A DNA stretch of 64,000 bases from Phycisphaerae bacterium (GTDB taxonomy: Bacteria > Planctomycetota > Phycisphaerae > Phycisphaerales > UBA1924): positions 1 through 64,000 of the forward strand of contig JAEUIW010000007.1 in the NCBI GenBank assembly GCA_016794925.1, given 5' to 3'. Below are positions 11,801 to 20,622 of the stretch, piece after piece. A model generated the notes under the pieces. The model was not told the DNA's origin, made no database searches, and saw only the letters and a list, made by a program, of their open reading frames with translations. A program made the position numbers and the translations under genes. Numbering within the stretch: the stretch's first letter is position 1; every line of letters begins with the position of its first letter.

Positions 11801-14800
11801 GTCACCGATGGGATCGCCAAGGACCGTCAGGCCGGAGCAGAACAGGGAGAGCGTGCGATTGCTCGCGGCCAGGTCGGCGTTCACGGAGCCGAGGAGTGAG
11901 AGCGAGGCGCCGGAGAGCGCGACGTCGCGCTCGAGCTGGATGGCCTGCGCGTAGTTCTGCGCTCCGGTCGTGGACACGGACACGCACGAGCCCGTGAACG
12001 TCACGAGGCCCGCGCCCTGCAGAGAGAGAGAAGCGAGAGGATTCATGGCCCCGAGGCCGCCGGACAGGCTCGTGCCGCCGCTGAACGACAGGGTGAGCGA
12101 GCGGACAACCGTGTCGCTGTCCACGCTTCCGAAGAACGTGAGTGCGCTCCCCGTCATGCTCGTATCGGCGGCGAGCGACACGGCGCCGTGGTATGTCTGG
12201 TCGCCGGTGGTGCTGATCGAGCCCCCGGCCAGCACCAGCGGACCCGTGACGGACACGCTCGCGAGGCTCAGCGTCGGGGCGCCGATCGTCGCGCCCGCGG
12301 CCGAGCTGAGGTCGAGCGCCGATCCCTGCACCTTCGCGGCGGTGTTCAGCGTGATTGAGCCGTCCCGGGATGCGAAGGCAAGGACGGCGGGAAGCCCGCC
12401 CCCGTAACTCGAGAGGTCCGGGAGGTCGGCGTCTGAAATCGATGCGTCCTGGGTGAGCGAGATCGAGTTGGGGCTGGTCACCGAGCCCGACGGGCCGCTG
12501 AACGCCACCGACGACGGGAGGTCGATCGACGCCGTGGCATTTCCGCCGAGCCCGTCGCCCGCGTCGATGGTCACGTCGGACGCCCAGACCGCGGCGAGGT
12601 TTCCGAAGGACACGGATTGTCCGGCGAACAGGGACACCATGCCGGGGGAAATCAGGATCGATTCGCCGCCGAGCGTGATGGCGCCCGCCGCCGTCAACTG
12701 GATCATCCCCGAGGCTGTGGTGGGGCCGTAGGTGCTCAGCGAGCCACCGGCGCAGGTGACATCGAGCGCGCCGCCGACGCTGCTGCCGGCCAGCGAGAAC
12801 GAGCCGGAGCTCGTGAATGTCACGTCTGAGTTAGTTCCGAAGGTATGGAACACCACGTCCGCCACGTCGGCGACCTGGTCACAGATCACATCGCCGGAGT
12901 CGGGCGTCGTGATCGTGAGATTCACAAACCCCGCGACGGTTACGGGCCCCGCATCGGTGATGGACCCGGCGTTGACGGTGACGGTGATCGAGCCCTCGAT
13001 CGTCGACGCCGCGAGGACGACCGAGTTCCCGGTCGATAGGACAACGTCCCCGAGCGGACCGACCGTGCTGAACGAGAACGAAGGCGCGGCGGGAGCGAAA
13101 TCGAGCGTGACATCGCGGCCCGGGGATAGCGTGACGAAAGTCGCCGCGCCGCCCGCGGAGATGACACCGGAGTCCGTGATCGAGCCGCCGGACGTTGTGA
13201 TGCTGAGGGTTCCGGTGACGGACGCGCCGGCGATGTCGAGCCCGCCGCTGTTGCGGAACGAGAACGATCCCAACACGCTGGCTGCTTTGATCACGGCGAC
13301 GGCGTTGGACAGTCCTTCAAGTGCAACGTTGCCGATGGAGGTGACAGTCAGCTCGTAGGTCGTTGCGATCGCGGCCGCGGGTTCTTGCGTGATCCCTCCC
13401 GCGGTCGAGTTGAGGACGATCGACGCGGAGCCGGCCGTGATCGACCCCTGCAACGCGAGGGTGCCCGCGCTGCTGAGCGTCACCGCGCCGTTGGTTGACA
13501 CCACGCCGTTGACCGCGGCAAAGTTGCCGAATGCGGATGCGTTTCCAACTTCGAAACCGTTCGCATCGGTGTATGTAATTGCCGCCGCGCCGAACGACGA
13601 GGTCGCGGCGAGCGTGACGACATCGTTCCCGGCCGCGTTGAGCGTGATCGCGCCGCCCGCGCGGAGGCCGAGTACGTCGGCGAGCACGAGTCCGCCGGTT
13701 TGCGAGATCGAACCACCGGCGAGCACGCGGGTGACGTAGCCGGAAGGGCCAATCAGGCTTTGGGCGAAGACAATGCCCCCTCCGGTTTCCAATTGAACCT
13801 GGCTGGACGCGGCACCGAAGCCGGACACTCCCGGAAATGGTCCCAGCGCGGCGACCGAACCGATCGATACGGCATCGGCGTCACGATAGGTGAGAATACT
13901 CGAGATGGCACCGGTTGTGGCGGCCAGCGTCCCGACCAGATTCGCCGCCGCGGTCAGCATGACACTGCCGGACGCGCTGATCCCAAGCGTCGCCGCGGCG
14001 ATCACGCCGGATGCGACCTGATTGACGCTGCCGCCGAGAATCCGAACGGTTCCGGAGCCAGCGCTCACCGGTTGAACGAACATGATCGTTCCCGCGACCG
14101 CACGTAGGAGTATGTTCCCGTCGTTTGTCGCCACGCCGCTGGTGGCGACGAATGTGCCCGACCCGGTGACGGTATCGATCTGAAATCCGTCCGCGTCGTG
14201 GTACGTGATCGGTGATGCGACGATGGAATTCTGAGCCGCGAATGTCGTGACGTTGTTGCTGTTGCTGTCCAGCAGACACGACCCGGGGACGTTCAGGCCG
14301 AGCCCGCCGGCGACGATGGCGCCGCCGCCGGGCTGCGAGACACCCGCGGCCACGATGCGAACCGTGGCGGTTCCGGCCGCGATGCCCGCGTTCAGGAACA
14401 GCGCGGCCCCGGTGTGCAGCAGCACGGAACCGTTCGATGTGGTCACGCCGCTCACCAGCGGGAACGTCCCGGACGCGACGACGGTGCCCACGGTCGCGGC
14501 ATCGCCGTCGCGATACGAAACACTGGACCCGGCACCGGTGTTTGAGATCGCGACCGTGGCGACGTTGTTTCCGCTCTGACTGAGGTCCACCGCGCCCGCC
14601 GCGCTCACGCTCAGCGAATCGGCCACGATCGTCCCCGAAGACTGCGTGATCGAGCCGGTGGACATGATCCACACGATGGCGAGCCCGCCGCCCGCGCCCG
14701 GAGCGAGATTCTGCGTGAGGCTCAGCGGCCCTCCGGAACGGAGGTACACGTCACCGGTGGTTGACGACACGCCGCTGGTCGAGGCGAAGGCGCCCGAGGC

Positions 14801-17095
14801 GGTGATGGTGCCGACCGTGCATGCGCTGAAGTCGGTGTACTTGACGTCCGCGACTGAGCCGGCGGCGCTCGCGGCGAAGGTCACGATGTCGTTGGAAGCG
14901 GAGGAAAGGTCGATCGGGCCGACGGATCGGGCCCCGAGACCGGCGCCGAGGATCGAGCCGGCGGTCTGCGTGATGGCTCCGCCGGACACCAGCCGCACCG
15001 TGCAGGGGGATCCTCCGCCCGCGCCCATGGACTGCGCGATCGTGAGGTCACCGCCGGTCTGGATGAGCACATCCTGGGCGCCGGTCAGGACTCCGGAGGT
15101 GGCCGCGAACGTGCCCTTCGCCGCCACACTGCCGATTGTCAGCGCGTCGGAGTCCCGGTACGACACCACCGCGTTGATCGATGAGACGTTCGCGGCGAAC
15201 ACGCCCACCTGATTGGTCGGCGTGGTGAGCGTGACCGATTGCATCGCGCGGACGCCGAGCGCGGCCGCGGCGATGGTCGCGCTCTGCGTGACGTTGTCGC
15301 CCGAGACGATCCGAACCGACCCGGTGCCGGCGGAGATGGGATTCGTCACCGACAGGCTGCCCGTTCCGGAATCGAGGAGCACATCGCCGTTGTTCGTGGT
15401 GAGGCCCGTGATCACGCCGTACCCGCCCGAGGCCGCGACGGACCCCGTGGACAGGCCGGAGGAGGCCGCGACTTCGACCCTGCCGGCCGCGCCGCCATTG
15501 GTGGCCGCGAGCGCGGAGAGGTTGTTGGTCGCCTGCGTGAGCAGCGCGTCACCAGAGGCGTACAAGGCCAGGGTGCCACAGACCACCGAACCACCGGACT
15601 GGCTGATCGTGGAGGCCGCGGCAAGACGCACGGTCCCGACAGAAGAACTGCCCGTCGTCACGAGCCCGTTGAGCGTGACGTTGCTCGTGAACGAACGCAC
15701 GAACATGTTCTGCCCGGCGGTCGTGAGGCTGCACAGCGAAACGGATGCCGCAGCGACTCCGGCCTGCCCGGCCTCGATGGTGATGGTGCCCGTTCCCTGG
15801 GTTCGGAAGATCAACGCCGCGCCGTGCGTGCTCCCCGTCAGGTTTATCGCCCCAGCGCCATCCCCGCCGTTGTTCCTGGTCTGCAGGGTGAGCGAACGGT
15901 TGTTCTGGAGGAGCACCTCCCCAGCCACGAACGTGCCCGACGTGGTGATGGAATTCCGCGCCTGGAGGATGATGTTCGCGTTCGTGCCTTCGATCTCCGA
16001 CTCTCGCACGACAAAGGGGTTCGGGGAGCCCTGGCCTTCATCGGTGAATGCGATCGAGCCCGGGGTGTTGCTGCCCGAGGCATTGATCAGATTCGTCGCG
16101 CTCGCGTCGGGGTTGTCCGAACCGTCGGCCGTTCCGCCCACGATCTGGATGTTGAGCGGGTCGTACAGGATCGTGCCGGCCGACCCCCGTGGCGACGAGA
16201 GGTCGTGGTTCTTGGTCGTGTGAAGCTCGCGGGAGCCGGAGATCTCGACGAATCCGCCATCTCCGCCGGCGGCTCCGCCACGGGCGCTGACGACACCGCC
16301 GAAATCGGTGCGATCATCGGACCAGATGATGACGGTGCCGCCGGCACCTGAAACGCCGCCGTCGGCGCAGATGACGGTGGCCTCGTCCGCGGTGGTGCGG
16401 ATCGCGCCGGGAAGCGGCCCCCTGCCTTGGTAACTGCCCCCGACGTTGATCGTGCCGCCCGGTCCGGTCGAGTCGCCACCCGAGGCGTTCAGTCGCGCAC
16501 CTTCCAGACTGACCTCGCGCCCGAGGAGCTGGATCGAGCCGCCCGAAACCGCGTCACGCCGTCCGGCAGCATCGATCGTTCCGCTGATGCGCAGGATTGC
16601 GCGCGAGCCCGAGTCGAGTGCGATTTCGCGCGCCGATACGGCGCCGAGCACGGTGATCGTCGTGTCCGGCGATTCCGGGGCGAACGCGAGGCCCGAGCTC
16701 AGTCGGCCCTCGCCTCGGAGCGACGCACGAACCGATCCGCGCTCGGAGCGGAGGGTGGCGCCGGGGTTGATGCGCAGCGCCGCCTCGAACGTCGCGTCGC
16801 TCCCCACATGAAGCGTACCGGACGACAAACGGATCGGAGCGAGCGCTCGCAGGGAACCGACTGAAACACTCCGGTCAATCAGGATCGGCCGCGCCGATCG
16901 GAGAATCTCCACGTTATCGTCGGGGCCCGGCAGCACGTCACCGGCCCAGTTGTGAGGGTCAAAGAAACGGCGCCCGTCGCCGCCGCCATCCCAGGCAACC
17001 GCGGCGAACAGTTCGCGTGCCTCCAGCTGATGCAGCCAGCCGCACGCGTTGTCCGGTTGCGCTGCCGACTCAAGCTCCCTTCTGTTTGCCGCCAT
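8870..17095 (-). CDS. Giant LExR-type repetitive surface protein (filamentous-haemagglutinin-like)
   Basis: The 2741-residue protein has no classical signal peptide. A charged 20-residue start is followed by LEARELFA (24-31) and the module AWDGGGDGRRFFDPHNWAGD, a planctomycete LEPR-like N-terminus also present in the 31837-35712 gene. GTILYDPLNIQI, near residue 310, resembles the segment that follows the secretion domain of filamentous-haemagglutinin-type exoproteins. The body is Ser/Thr/Gly/Ala-rich beta-strand sequence with at least two repeat families. One, of about 105-110 residues (13.5-15.2 kb), carries Y-x-D-x-D-A-x-T-I-G-S-V. The other (about 9.9-12.2 kb) carries T-x-G-x-Q-x-Y. No dockerin, PEP-CTERM or LPXTG ending is seen. 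AGGAG precedes the ATG. Likely an adhesin or surface-layer component; the export route is not shown. Confidence 0.85.
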   Translation of the reverse strand: MAANRRELESAAQPDNACGWLHQLEARELFAAVAWDGGGDGRRFFDPHNWAGDVLPGPDDNVEILRSARPILIDRSVSVGSLRALAPIRLSSGTLHVGSDATFEAALRINPGATLRSERGSVRASLRGEGRLSSGLAFAPESPDTTITVLGAVSAREIALDSGSRAILRISGTIDAAGRRDAVSGGSIQLLGREVSLEGARLNASGGDSTGPGGTINVGGSYQGRGPLPGAIRTTADEATVICADGGVSGAGGTVIIWSDDRTDFGGVVSARGGAAGGDGGFVEISGSRELHTTKNHDLSSPRGSAGTILYDPLNIQIVGGTADGSDNPDASATNLINASGSNTPGSIAFTDEGQGSPNPFVVRESEIEGTNANIILQARNSITTSGTFVAGEVLLQNNRSLTLQTRNNGGDGAGAINLTGSTHGAALIFRTQGTGTITIEAGQAGVAAASVSLCSLTTAGQNMFVRSFTSNVTLNGLVTTGSSSVGTVRLAAASTISQSGGSVVCGTLALYASGDALLTQATNNLSALAATNGGAAGRVEVAASSGLSTGSVAASGGYGVITGLTTNNGDVLLDSGTGSLSVTNPISAGTGSVRIVSGDNVTQSATIAAAALGVRAMQSVTLTTPTNQVGVFAANVSSINAVVSYRDSDALTIGSVAAKGTFAATSGVLTGAQDVLIQTGGDLTIAQSMGAGGGSPCTVRLVSGGAITQTAGSILGAGLGARSVGPIDLSSASNDIVTFAASAAGSVADVKYTDFSACTVGTITASGAFASTSGVSSTTGDVYLRSGGPLSLTQNLAPGAGGGLAIVWIMSTGSITQSSGTIVADSLSVSAAGAVDLSQSGNNVATVAISNTGAGSSVSYRDGDAATVGTVVASGTFPLVSGVTTSNGSVLLHTGAALFLNAGIAAGTATVRIVAAGVSQPGGGAIVAGGLGLNVPGSCLLDSNSNNVTTFAAQNSIVASPITYHDADGFQIDTVTGSGTFVATSGVATNDGNILLRAVAGTIMFVQPVSAGSGTVRILGGSVNQVASGVIAAATLGISASGSVMLTAAANLVGTLAATTGAISSILTYRDADAVSIGSVAALGPFPGVSGFGAASSQVQLETGGGIVFAQSLIGPSGYVTRVLAGGSISQTGGLVLADVLGLRAGGAITLNAAGNDVVTLAATSSFGAAAITYTDANGFEVGNASAFGNFAAVNGVVSTNGAVTLSSAGTLALQGSITAGSASIVLNSTAGGITQEPAAAIATTYELTVTSIGNVALEGLSNAVAVIKAASVLGSFSFRNSGGLDIAGASVTGTLSITTSGGSITDSGVISAGGAATFVTLSPGRDVTLDFAPAAPSFSFSTVGPLGDVVLSTGNSVVLAASTIEGSITVTVNAGSITDAGPVTVAGFVNLTITTPDSGDVICDQVADVADVVFHTFGTNSDVTFTSSGSFSLAGSSVGGALDVTCAGGSLSTYGPTTASGMIQLTAAGAITLGGESILISPGMVSLFAGQSVSFGNLAAVWASDVTIDAGDGLGGNATASIDLPSSVAFSGPSGSVTSPNSISLTQDASISDADLPDLSSYGGGLPAVLAFASRDGSITLNTAAKVQGSALDLSSAAGATIGAPTLSLASVSVTGPLVLAGGSISTTGDQTYHGAVSLAADTSMTGSALTFFGSVDSDTVVRSLTLSFSGGTSLSGGLGAMNPLASLSLQGAGLVTFTGSCVSVSTTGAQNYAQAIQLERDVALSGASLSLLGSVNADLAASNRTLSLFCSGLTVLGDPIGDTQPLGSLITNAGGSTRIAAVLHVVNALTLGDAAELAADASLVSDSGTVTIASTLDADSSAANRHLVLTGVGVIVSGAIGSAQALGSLTVSPGTSASLFSGVTTSGNQDYSGPVTISSAAALAVTGGAGVVSFNSTLSVAAELTVSSDEINLAGPASPLPGGGLRFQPATPTLNINIAGAASTAALDLTAAELALLGDGFGAVRIGSLTGSGVMSIAASNWSDPTRFDMPGAGGKIFVNGALTTSGNGSLAFYGSGSTIVLNADVTTNGTPIVFNDAVEIGVPLVTVGTTGGGTIGADITFAFKLNSESGEGNSIAIISGVGTSRLQGDVGGNPSGKLATLTTDAPGQTLIQAAIVTTLGNQQYGNHVVVSIGSFISSDSGAITLQNGLDTGPTDTTLRADEVDFTGGSVQGANTLRIEPQTLSRTVNLGGTTDDPNALDLLNAEVARFQPGFLLVQVGRGGGTGTGNINSPNVVNNTEFVMNGAGSSINMNGYSGTGGGSITVKGSGATTRLRGLVVTSGLSVTILDALIVEVANAQIDTTRGGQFPAGGDIFIQGTVNSAVSQRHALTLKGGAASTTLNSSVGDRVNGELGSLTTDAAGVLTLNGVLVRTRDAQTFGESAVNIGANLTIQNTNNAAPITFSGSVSGAGNVTIAPNSGPVTFNGDVGGGGSLNSLTINFGSTRVFNGAATVGVLTINGGEVVFNGVTTATAGVFVSGFMKGAGDVTFSLPFTWVGGEMSGTGKTVISPAGSLILSGGAKTLKRTIENYGSAFWADGDLRFESGNLRNKPGAVMYVQSSGTFLGVSGGNFFANEGLVERAVSPSSSITNLNFTNTGTLRLLSGALNVTPAGGLFTNAGDLSLGPAATLAVTGSIALAPTSTIAPTLAGANPSQNYGRITATGAIALGGTLQPRIDAAFHPSRRQLFDLLSAGTTMNGAFGSLLQPINIPGSLEAVYMQVGSLFQLRLDGRLSLTTPG
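13540..15190 (-). repeat. Six tandem protein repeats of about 105-110 residues
   Basis: Within the giant protein, the phrases YRDSDALTIGSVAA, YTDFSACTVGTITA, YRDGDAATVGTVVA, YHDADGFQIDTVTG, YRDADAVSIGSVAA and YTDANGFEVGNASA recur every 310-330 bp. Each is followed by a G-x-F-x-x-x-S-G-V turn and an L-x-T-G-G strand. A degenerate copy precedes the series (about 15.4 kb) and another follows it (about 13.25 kb). The boundaries are approximate. Confidence 0.75.
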
Positions 17096-17510
17096 TTGCT
17101 TGGCTCCTGCATCTTGGGAGAGTCACGAGTGGGTGCCCACTCAATCGGGTGGTCTTGGAGCGCGAATGCCTGCCAAAGACGACGCGCGCTTGATCTGGAC
17201 AACACGATCCATTGAAACAACTCAAAACGTGATGGACTCCCATCATACAGGTGGTGCGGATCGTCCCAAAGACAAAATTCGAATCAGCGCGATGCGCGAT
17301 GCGTAACTTGATAATTAACAACAACTTGTGGCTCGCGTACCCCGACGATACCGTCGAGTTTGTACAAAGTACGGTTCGCACACAAAGGTAGAGCAAGCGA
17401 CTGAGATGGAATCACCATAACCTGAAAAGGTGTATGTTCTTCACCGCTAGGCTTCGGGCCGAGGCATTCGCGACACGGCCAACCAGTTACTCTCTGCCAG
17501 AGACGGGCCC
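17096..17510. other. 415-bp divergent intergenic region
   Basis: This region separates the giant protein gene (minus) from the kinase gene (plus) and is clearly richer in A+T than its surroundings, especially 17200-17440. It holds a good minus-strand promoter candidate, listed separately. For the kinase only weak -10-like hexamers are seen, for example TACTCT about 17 nt before its ATG. No open reading frame here looks real. Confidence 0.6.
17242..17269 (-). promoter_or_regulatory. Sigma-70-like promoter for the giant surface protein
   Basis: On the minus strand there is TTGGGA (17264-17269), a 16-nt spacer and TATGAT (17242-17247), with a TG directly before the -10. This predicts a start near 17235 and a leader of about 140 nt before the ATG at 17095. 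Confidence 0.45.
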
Positions 17511-20183
17511 ATGACCGAGCATGACTCCACATCCGATTTTCCGTCTCCACGGTCGCCCGTTCCTCGCGGCGTGACACAAGGAGCCTTGCTGGAGGGCATC
17601 GGCTCGGTTGTCGGGCCGTACAAGCTCCTCGAGGTGCTCGGTGAGGGTGGTTTCGGCACGGTGTACCTGTCTGAGCAGCGTGAGCCGGTGACCCGGCGCG
17701 TGGCGCTGAAGATTCTCAAGCCCGGCATGGACTCACGAGAAGTGCTTGCCCGGTTCGAGGCTGAGCGTCAGGCGTTGGCGCTCATGGACCACCCGAACGT
17801 CGCCACGATCTTTGACGCGGGCATGTCAGAGTCCGGCCGGCCGTACTTCGCGATGGAGCATGTGCGTGGCGTGCCCCTGACCGAGTATTGCGACCAGAAC
17901 AAGCTCACGACGCGGGAGCGGTTGGAGCTGTTCATCCCTGTGTGCCACGCGGTTCAGCACGCCCACCAGAAGGGCATCATCCATCGGGACATCAAGCCGA
18001 GCAACGTGCTGGTGACGCTGAAGGACGGCCGCCCGATGCCGAAGGTCATCGACTTCGGCGTTGCCAAGGCCGTTTCCCAGCGGCTGTCCGAGCGCACGAT
18101 TTTCACGGAGCAGGGGCGCTTGCTGGGCACCCCCGAGTACATGAGCCCGGAGCAAGCCGGCACCACCGGCCTTGATGTCGACACGCGCACCGACATCTAT
18201 TCGTTGGGTGTTGTCCTGTACCAGCTGCTTTCCGGCTCATTGCCCTTCGACTCCAAGACGCTGCGCCGCGCCGGGTTCGACGAGATCGTGCGGATCATCC
18301 GCGAGGAGGAACCGCCCAAACTCTCGACGCGGTTGAGCGACCTGGGCGAGCTCCAGACGGAGATGGCGCAGAAGCGACGGTCCAACCCGAGAACGCTGGT
18401 CACGCAGCTTCGGGGCGAACTCGAGTGGATCACGATGCGTTCGATGGAAAAGGACCGCACGCGCCGGTATCCCACCGCGCAGGAGCTGGCCGAGGATGTC
18501 CGTCGGTACCTCGACAACGAGCCCGTGCTTGCTTCGCCGCCGAGCCTGACGTACCGGGCGCGCAAGTTCGTGCGCCGGCACCGCGTGGCGGTGTTCGGCG
18601 GTCTTGCGCTGGGCTCGGTGCTGCTCGTGGGCCTGGTCGGAACGACGGCGGGCCTGGCACGAGCCGTGGCGGCGGAACGCCGCGCCACCCGGGATCGCGA
18701 CGCCGCACGCCTGGCGCAGGCCCGCGCCGAGACCGCCGAGAAGGCCGAGCGAGCCGAGCGCGACAAGACCGAGCAAGAACGCCAGCGTGCCGAGCGAGAG
18801 GCCGCGAAGTCGCAGGCCGTGAGCGAGTATCTGCGCGACCTTCTGGCCTCCGCGGACCCGCAGAATCAGGGCCGGGACGTGACGGTCCGTCAGACGCTGG
18901 AGCGATCGGTGGACCTACTGGCGACCTCGTTCCGCGCCCAGCCCGAGACGCGCTCCGCGGTGCGGCAGTCCATCGCGCTCACGTACATGGGCCTGGGCGC
19001 CTTCGAGCAGGCCGAGGGCCAGCTGCGCGAGGTTCTCCGGGAACGCGAGCGGGTGTTCGGCGCCGAGAGCGTGGAAGTCGCGGAATCGCTCAACGCGCTC
19101 GGCCTGACGCTGTACTACATGGGCAACCTCGACGCCGCCGAGCGGGAGCAGCGGCGTTCGATGCAACTTCGGATCAACCTGCTCGGGCCCGGTCATCACC
19201 TCGCCGCCGAGTCCATGAACGATCTTGCGCTGGTGCTGCGCGACAAGGGAAATCCGTCCGAGGCGGAGGTCATGCTGAATCGGGCGATCCAGATCCGCGA
19301 GAAGCGATTGGGCGCCACGCACGGGTTAGTCGGCAGGTCGCTGGCGAATCTCGCGGTCACGCAGTGGGAGCTCGGGAAGCACGCCGAAGCCGAACGGTCG
19401 TTCGCTTCGGCGTTGGATGTGCAGCGCTCGTGGTTCGGCGCCGAGAGCCTGGATGCGGCAAGGACGTTGGGAAATTTCGCGCAGTTTCTGAACGAGCGCG
19501 GCAATTTGGGACAGGCCGAGCCCTTGCTTCGCGAGGCACTCGCCGCCCGTCGCGCCCTCCAGGGAGATCAGCACCCGGAGGTTGGCGCCGTGCTCACCAA
19601 CCTCGGGCTGCTCCTCCAAACCAAGGGCGATCTGAAGGGGGCCGAGCCGATCCTGCGTGAAGCGCTGGGGATCGCCCGGAGTATTCGGCGCCCGGGAGAG
19701 CTGCCTTCGATCGATCAGGAACTTCTCAACCTCGGAAACCTGCTGTACGACCTGGGCAAGACCGACGATGCCACCGGCCTGGCTCGTCACGCGGTCGAGC
19801 TGGCTCGACGTCGGTTTCAGGAAGCTCCGGACCATCGATTGCTGGCGTTCCCGCTGCTGCTGCTGGGGAGGATCGAATCGGACCGAGGCGATGCGACTGT
19901 CGGTGAGGCCCTGCTCCGAGAGGCGGAACGGATCCTCGCCGCGCAGCCCGATCAGGGCGGCTGGGTGCTGTTCCAGACACGAAGTGCGTTGGGTGGTTGC
20001 CTCACGCGCCAAGGAAAGCTTGACGAGGCGGGCGACTTGCTCCGATCAGGGCTCGAGGGCGTTCGCGCCGCCCGAGGGGACGCGCACCTGCGAACCCGTC
20101 AAGCCATCGAGCGGCTTGCGGTCTGGAACGAAGCACGGGGCGACCTCGCCGAGGCGGCACGGTTACGCGCGACGATCAAGTAG
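17511..20183 (+). CDS. Membrane serine/threonine protein kinase with TPR array
   Basis: The 890-residue protein is built as cytoplasmic kinase, one membrane helix, coiled coil and TPRs. The Hanks motifs are intact: glycine loop GEGGFGTVY (44-52), Lys67 in VALK, catalytic HRDIKPSN (158-165), DFG at 181-183 and GTPEYMSPEQ (206-215). The membrane segment is about 358-382. A highly charged coiled coil (about 385-445) follows, then tetratricopeptide repeats from about 480 to the end, with recurrent L-x-x-x-G-x-x-x-x-A-E. The TPRs should lie outside the cytoplasmic membrane and may bind a ligand or partner; the kinase would phosphorylate Ser/Thr in the cytoplasm. It is transcribed away from the giant LExR protein, and no sigma factor or phosphatase gene adjoins it. 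The start lacks a strong ribosome-binding site. Confidence 0.95.
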   Translation: MTEHDSTSDFPSPRSPVPRGVTQGALLEGIGSVVGPYKLLEVLGEGGFGTVYLSEQREPVTRRVALKILKPGMDSREVLARFEAERQALALMDHPNVATIFDAGMSESGRPYFAMEHVRGVPLTEYCDQNKLTTRERLELFIPVCHAVQHAHQKGIIHRDIKPSNVLVTLKDGRPMPKVIDFGVAKAVSQRLSERTIFTEQGRLLGTPEYMSPEQAGTTGLDVDTRTDIYSLGVVLYQLLSGSLPFDSKTLRRAGFDEIVRIIREEEPPKLSTRLSDLGELQTEMAQKRRSNPRTLVTQLRGELEWITMRSMEKDRTRRYPTAQELAEDVRRYLDNEPVLASPPSLTYRARKFVRRHRVAVFGGLALGSVLLVGLVGTTAGLARAVAAERRATRDRDAARLAQARAETAEKAERAERDKTEQERQRAEREAAKSQAVSEYLRDLLASADPQNQGRDVTVRQTLERSVDLLATSFRAQPETRSAVRQSIALTYMGLGAFEQAEGQLREVLRERERVFGAESVEVAESLNALGLTLYYMGNLDAAEREQRRSMQLRINLLGPGHHLAAESMNDLALVLRDKGNPSEAEVMLNRAIQIREKRLGATHGLVGRSLANLAVTQWELGKHAEAERSFASALDVQRSWFGAESLDAARTLGNFAQFLNERGNLGQAEPLLREALAARRALQGDQHPEVGAVLTNLGLLLQTKGDLKGAEPILREALGIARSIRRPGELPSIDQELLNLGNLLYDLGKTDDATGLARHAVELARRRFQEAPDHRLLAFPLLLLGRIESDRGDATVGEALLREAERILAAQPDQGGWVLFQTRSALGGCLTRQGKLDEAGDLLRSGLEGVRAARGDAHLRTRQAIERLAVWNEARGDLAEAARLRATIK

Positions 20184-20361
20184 GCGCGCCGGTCAGCGCG
20201 ACCGATCTGCGCGGCGCTGCCCGTCGCCGGCTCAGACACTCACGCGCCCAATTGCCCCCGACGCGTCGCGTATCCGACGCGCGCAACTGGCGGAACTCGC
20301 GAGGAGTCACCGGGAAAACTGCGTCGCACGAGACACCCGCGAGGAGAGTCTCCCACGAAAG

Positions 20362-20453
20362 CGGAGAGAGAGGGATTCGAACCCTCGATACAGAGTAATA
20401 CTCCGTATAACGGTTTAGCAAACCGTCGCCTTCAGCCGCTCGGCCATCTCTCC
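20362..20453 (-). tRNA. tRNA-Ser (anticodon GCU)
   Basis: The minus strand folds as a class II tRNA of 92 nt. The acceptor GGAGAGA pairs with TCTCTCC, with discriminator G at 20362. The D arm contains GCCGAGCGGC, the anticodon loop is TTGCTAA (anticodon GCT), there is a long variable arm (ACGGAGTATTACTCTGT), and the T arm contains GGTTCGAATCC. The 3' CCA is not encoded. It reads serine AGC/AGU codons. Confidence 0.96.
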
Positions 20454-20466
20454 GGCGATCGGTTCA

Positions 20467-20495
20467 ATGGTGGCTACCACCCGGGTGGGAGTCAA
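20467..20495 (-). promoter_or_regulatory. Putative tRNA-Ser promoter with palindromic spacer
   Basis: On the minus strand TTGACT (20490-20495), a 17-nt spacer and CACCAT (20467-20472) stand just upstream of the tRNA. Most of the spacer is the perfect 12-bp palindrome CCACCCGGGTGG (20477-20488). Confidence 0.4.
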
Positions 20496-20569
20496 GCCCA
20501 GAATCCACCGGGGGCCGTGGCACGGCGCGGACACCCGGGCACCGTGCCACGAAACCGCGTTGTTTCCGG

Positions 20570-20598
20570 TTACCAGTTGAGGCGGCGGATGTTACACT
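20570..20598 (+). promoter_or_regulatory. Putative promoter of the DUF1800-DUF1501 pair
   Basis: TTACCA (20570-20575), a 17-nt spacer and TACACT (20593-20598) precede the DUF1800 start by 24 nt. Each hexamer matches the sigma-70 consensus at four of six positions. Confidence 0.35.
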
Positions 20599-20622
20599 GC
20601 GAAGATCTTGGAGTCGCTCACG

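Noticed and set aside
17096..17510. A small gene in the divergent region upstream of the first kinase
   Set aside because: Short frames here have no ribosome-binding site or recognisable motif, and the A+T-rich composition fits promoter DNA.
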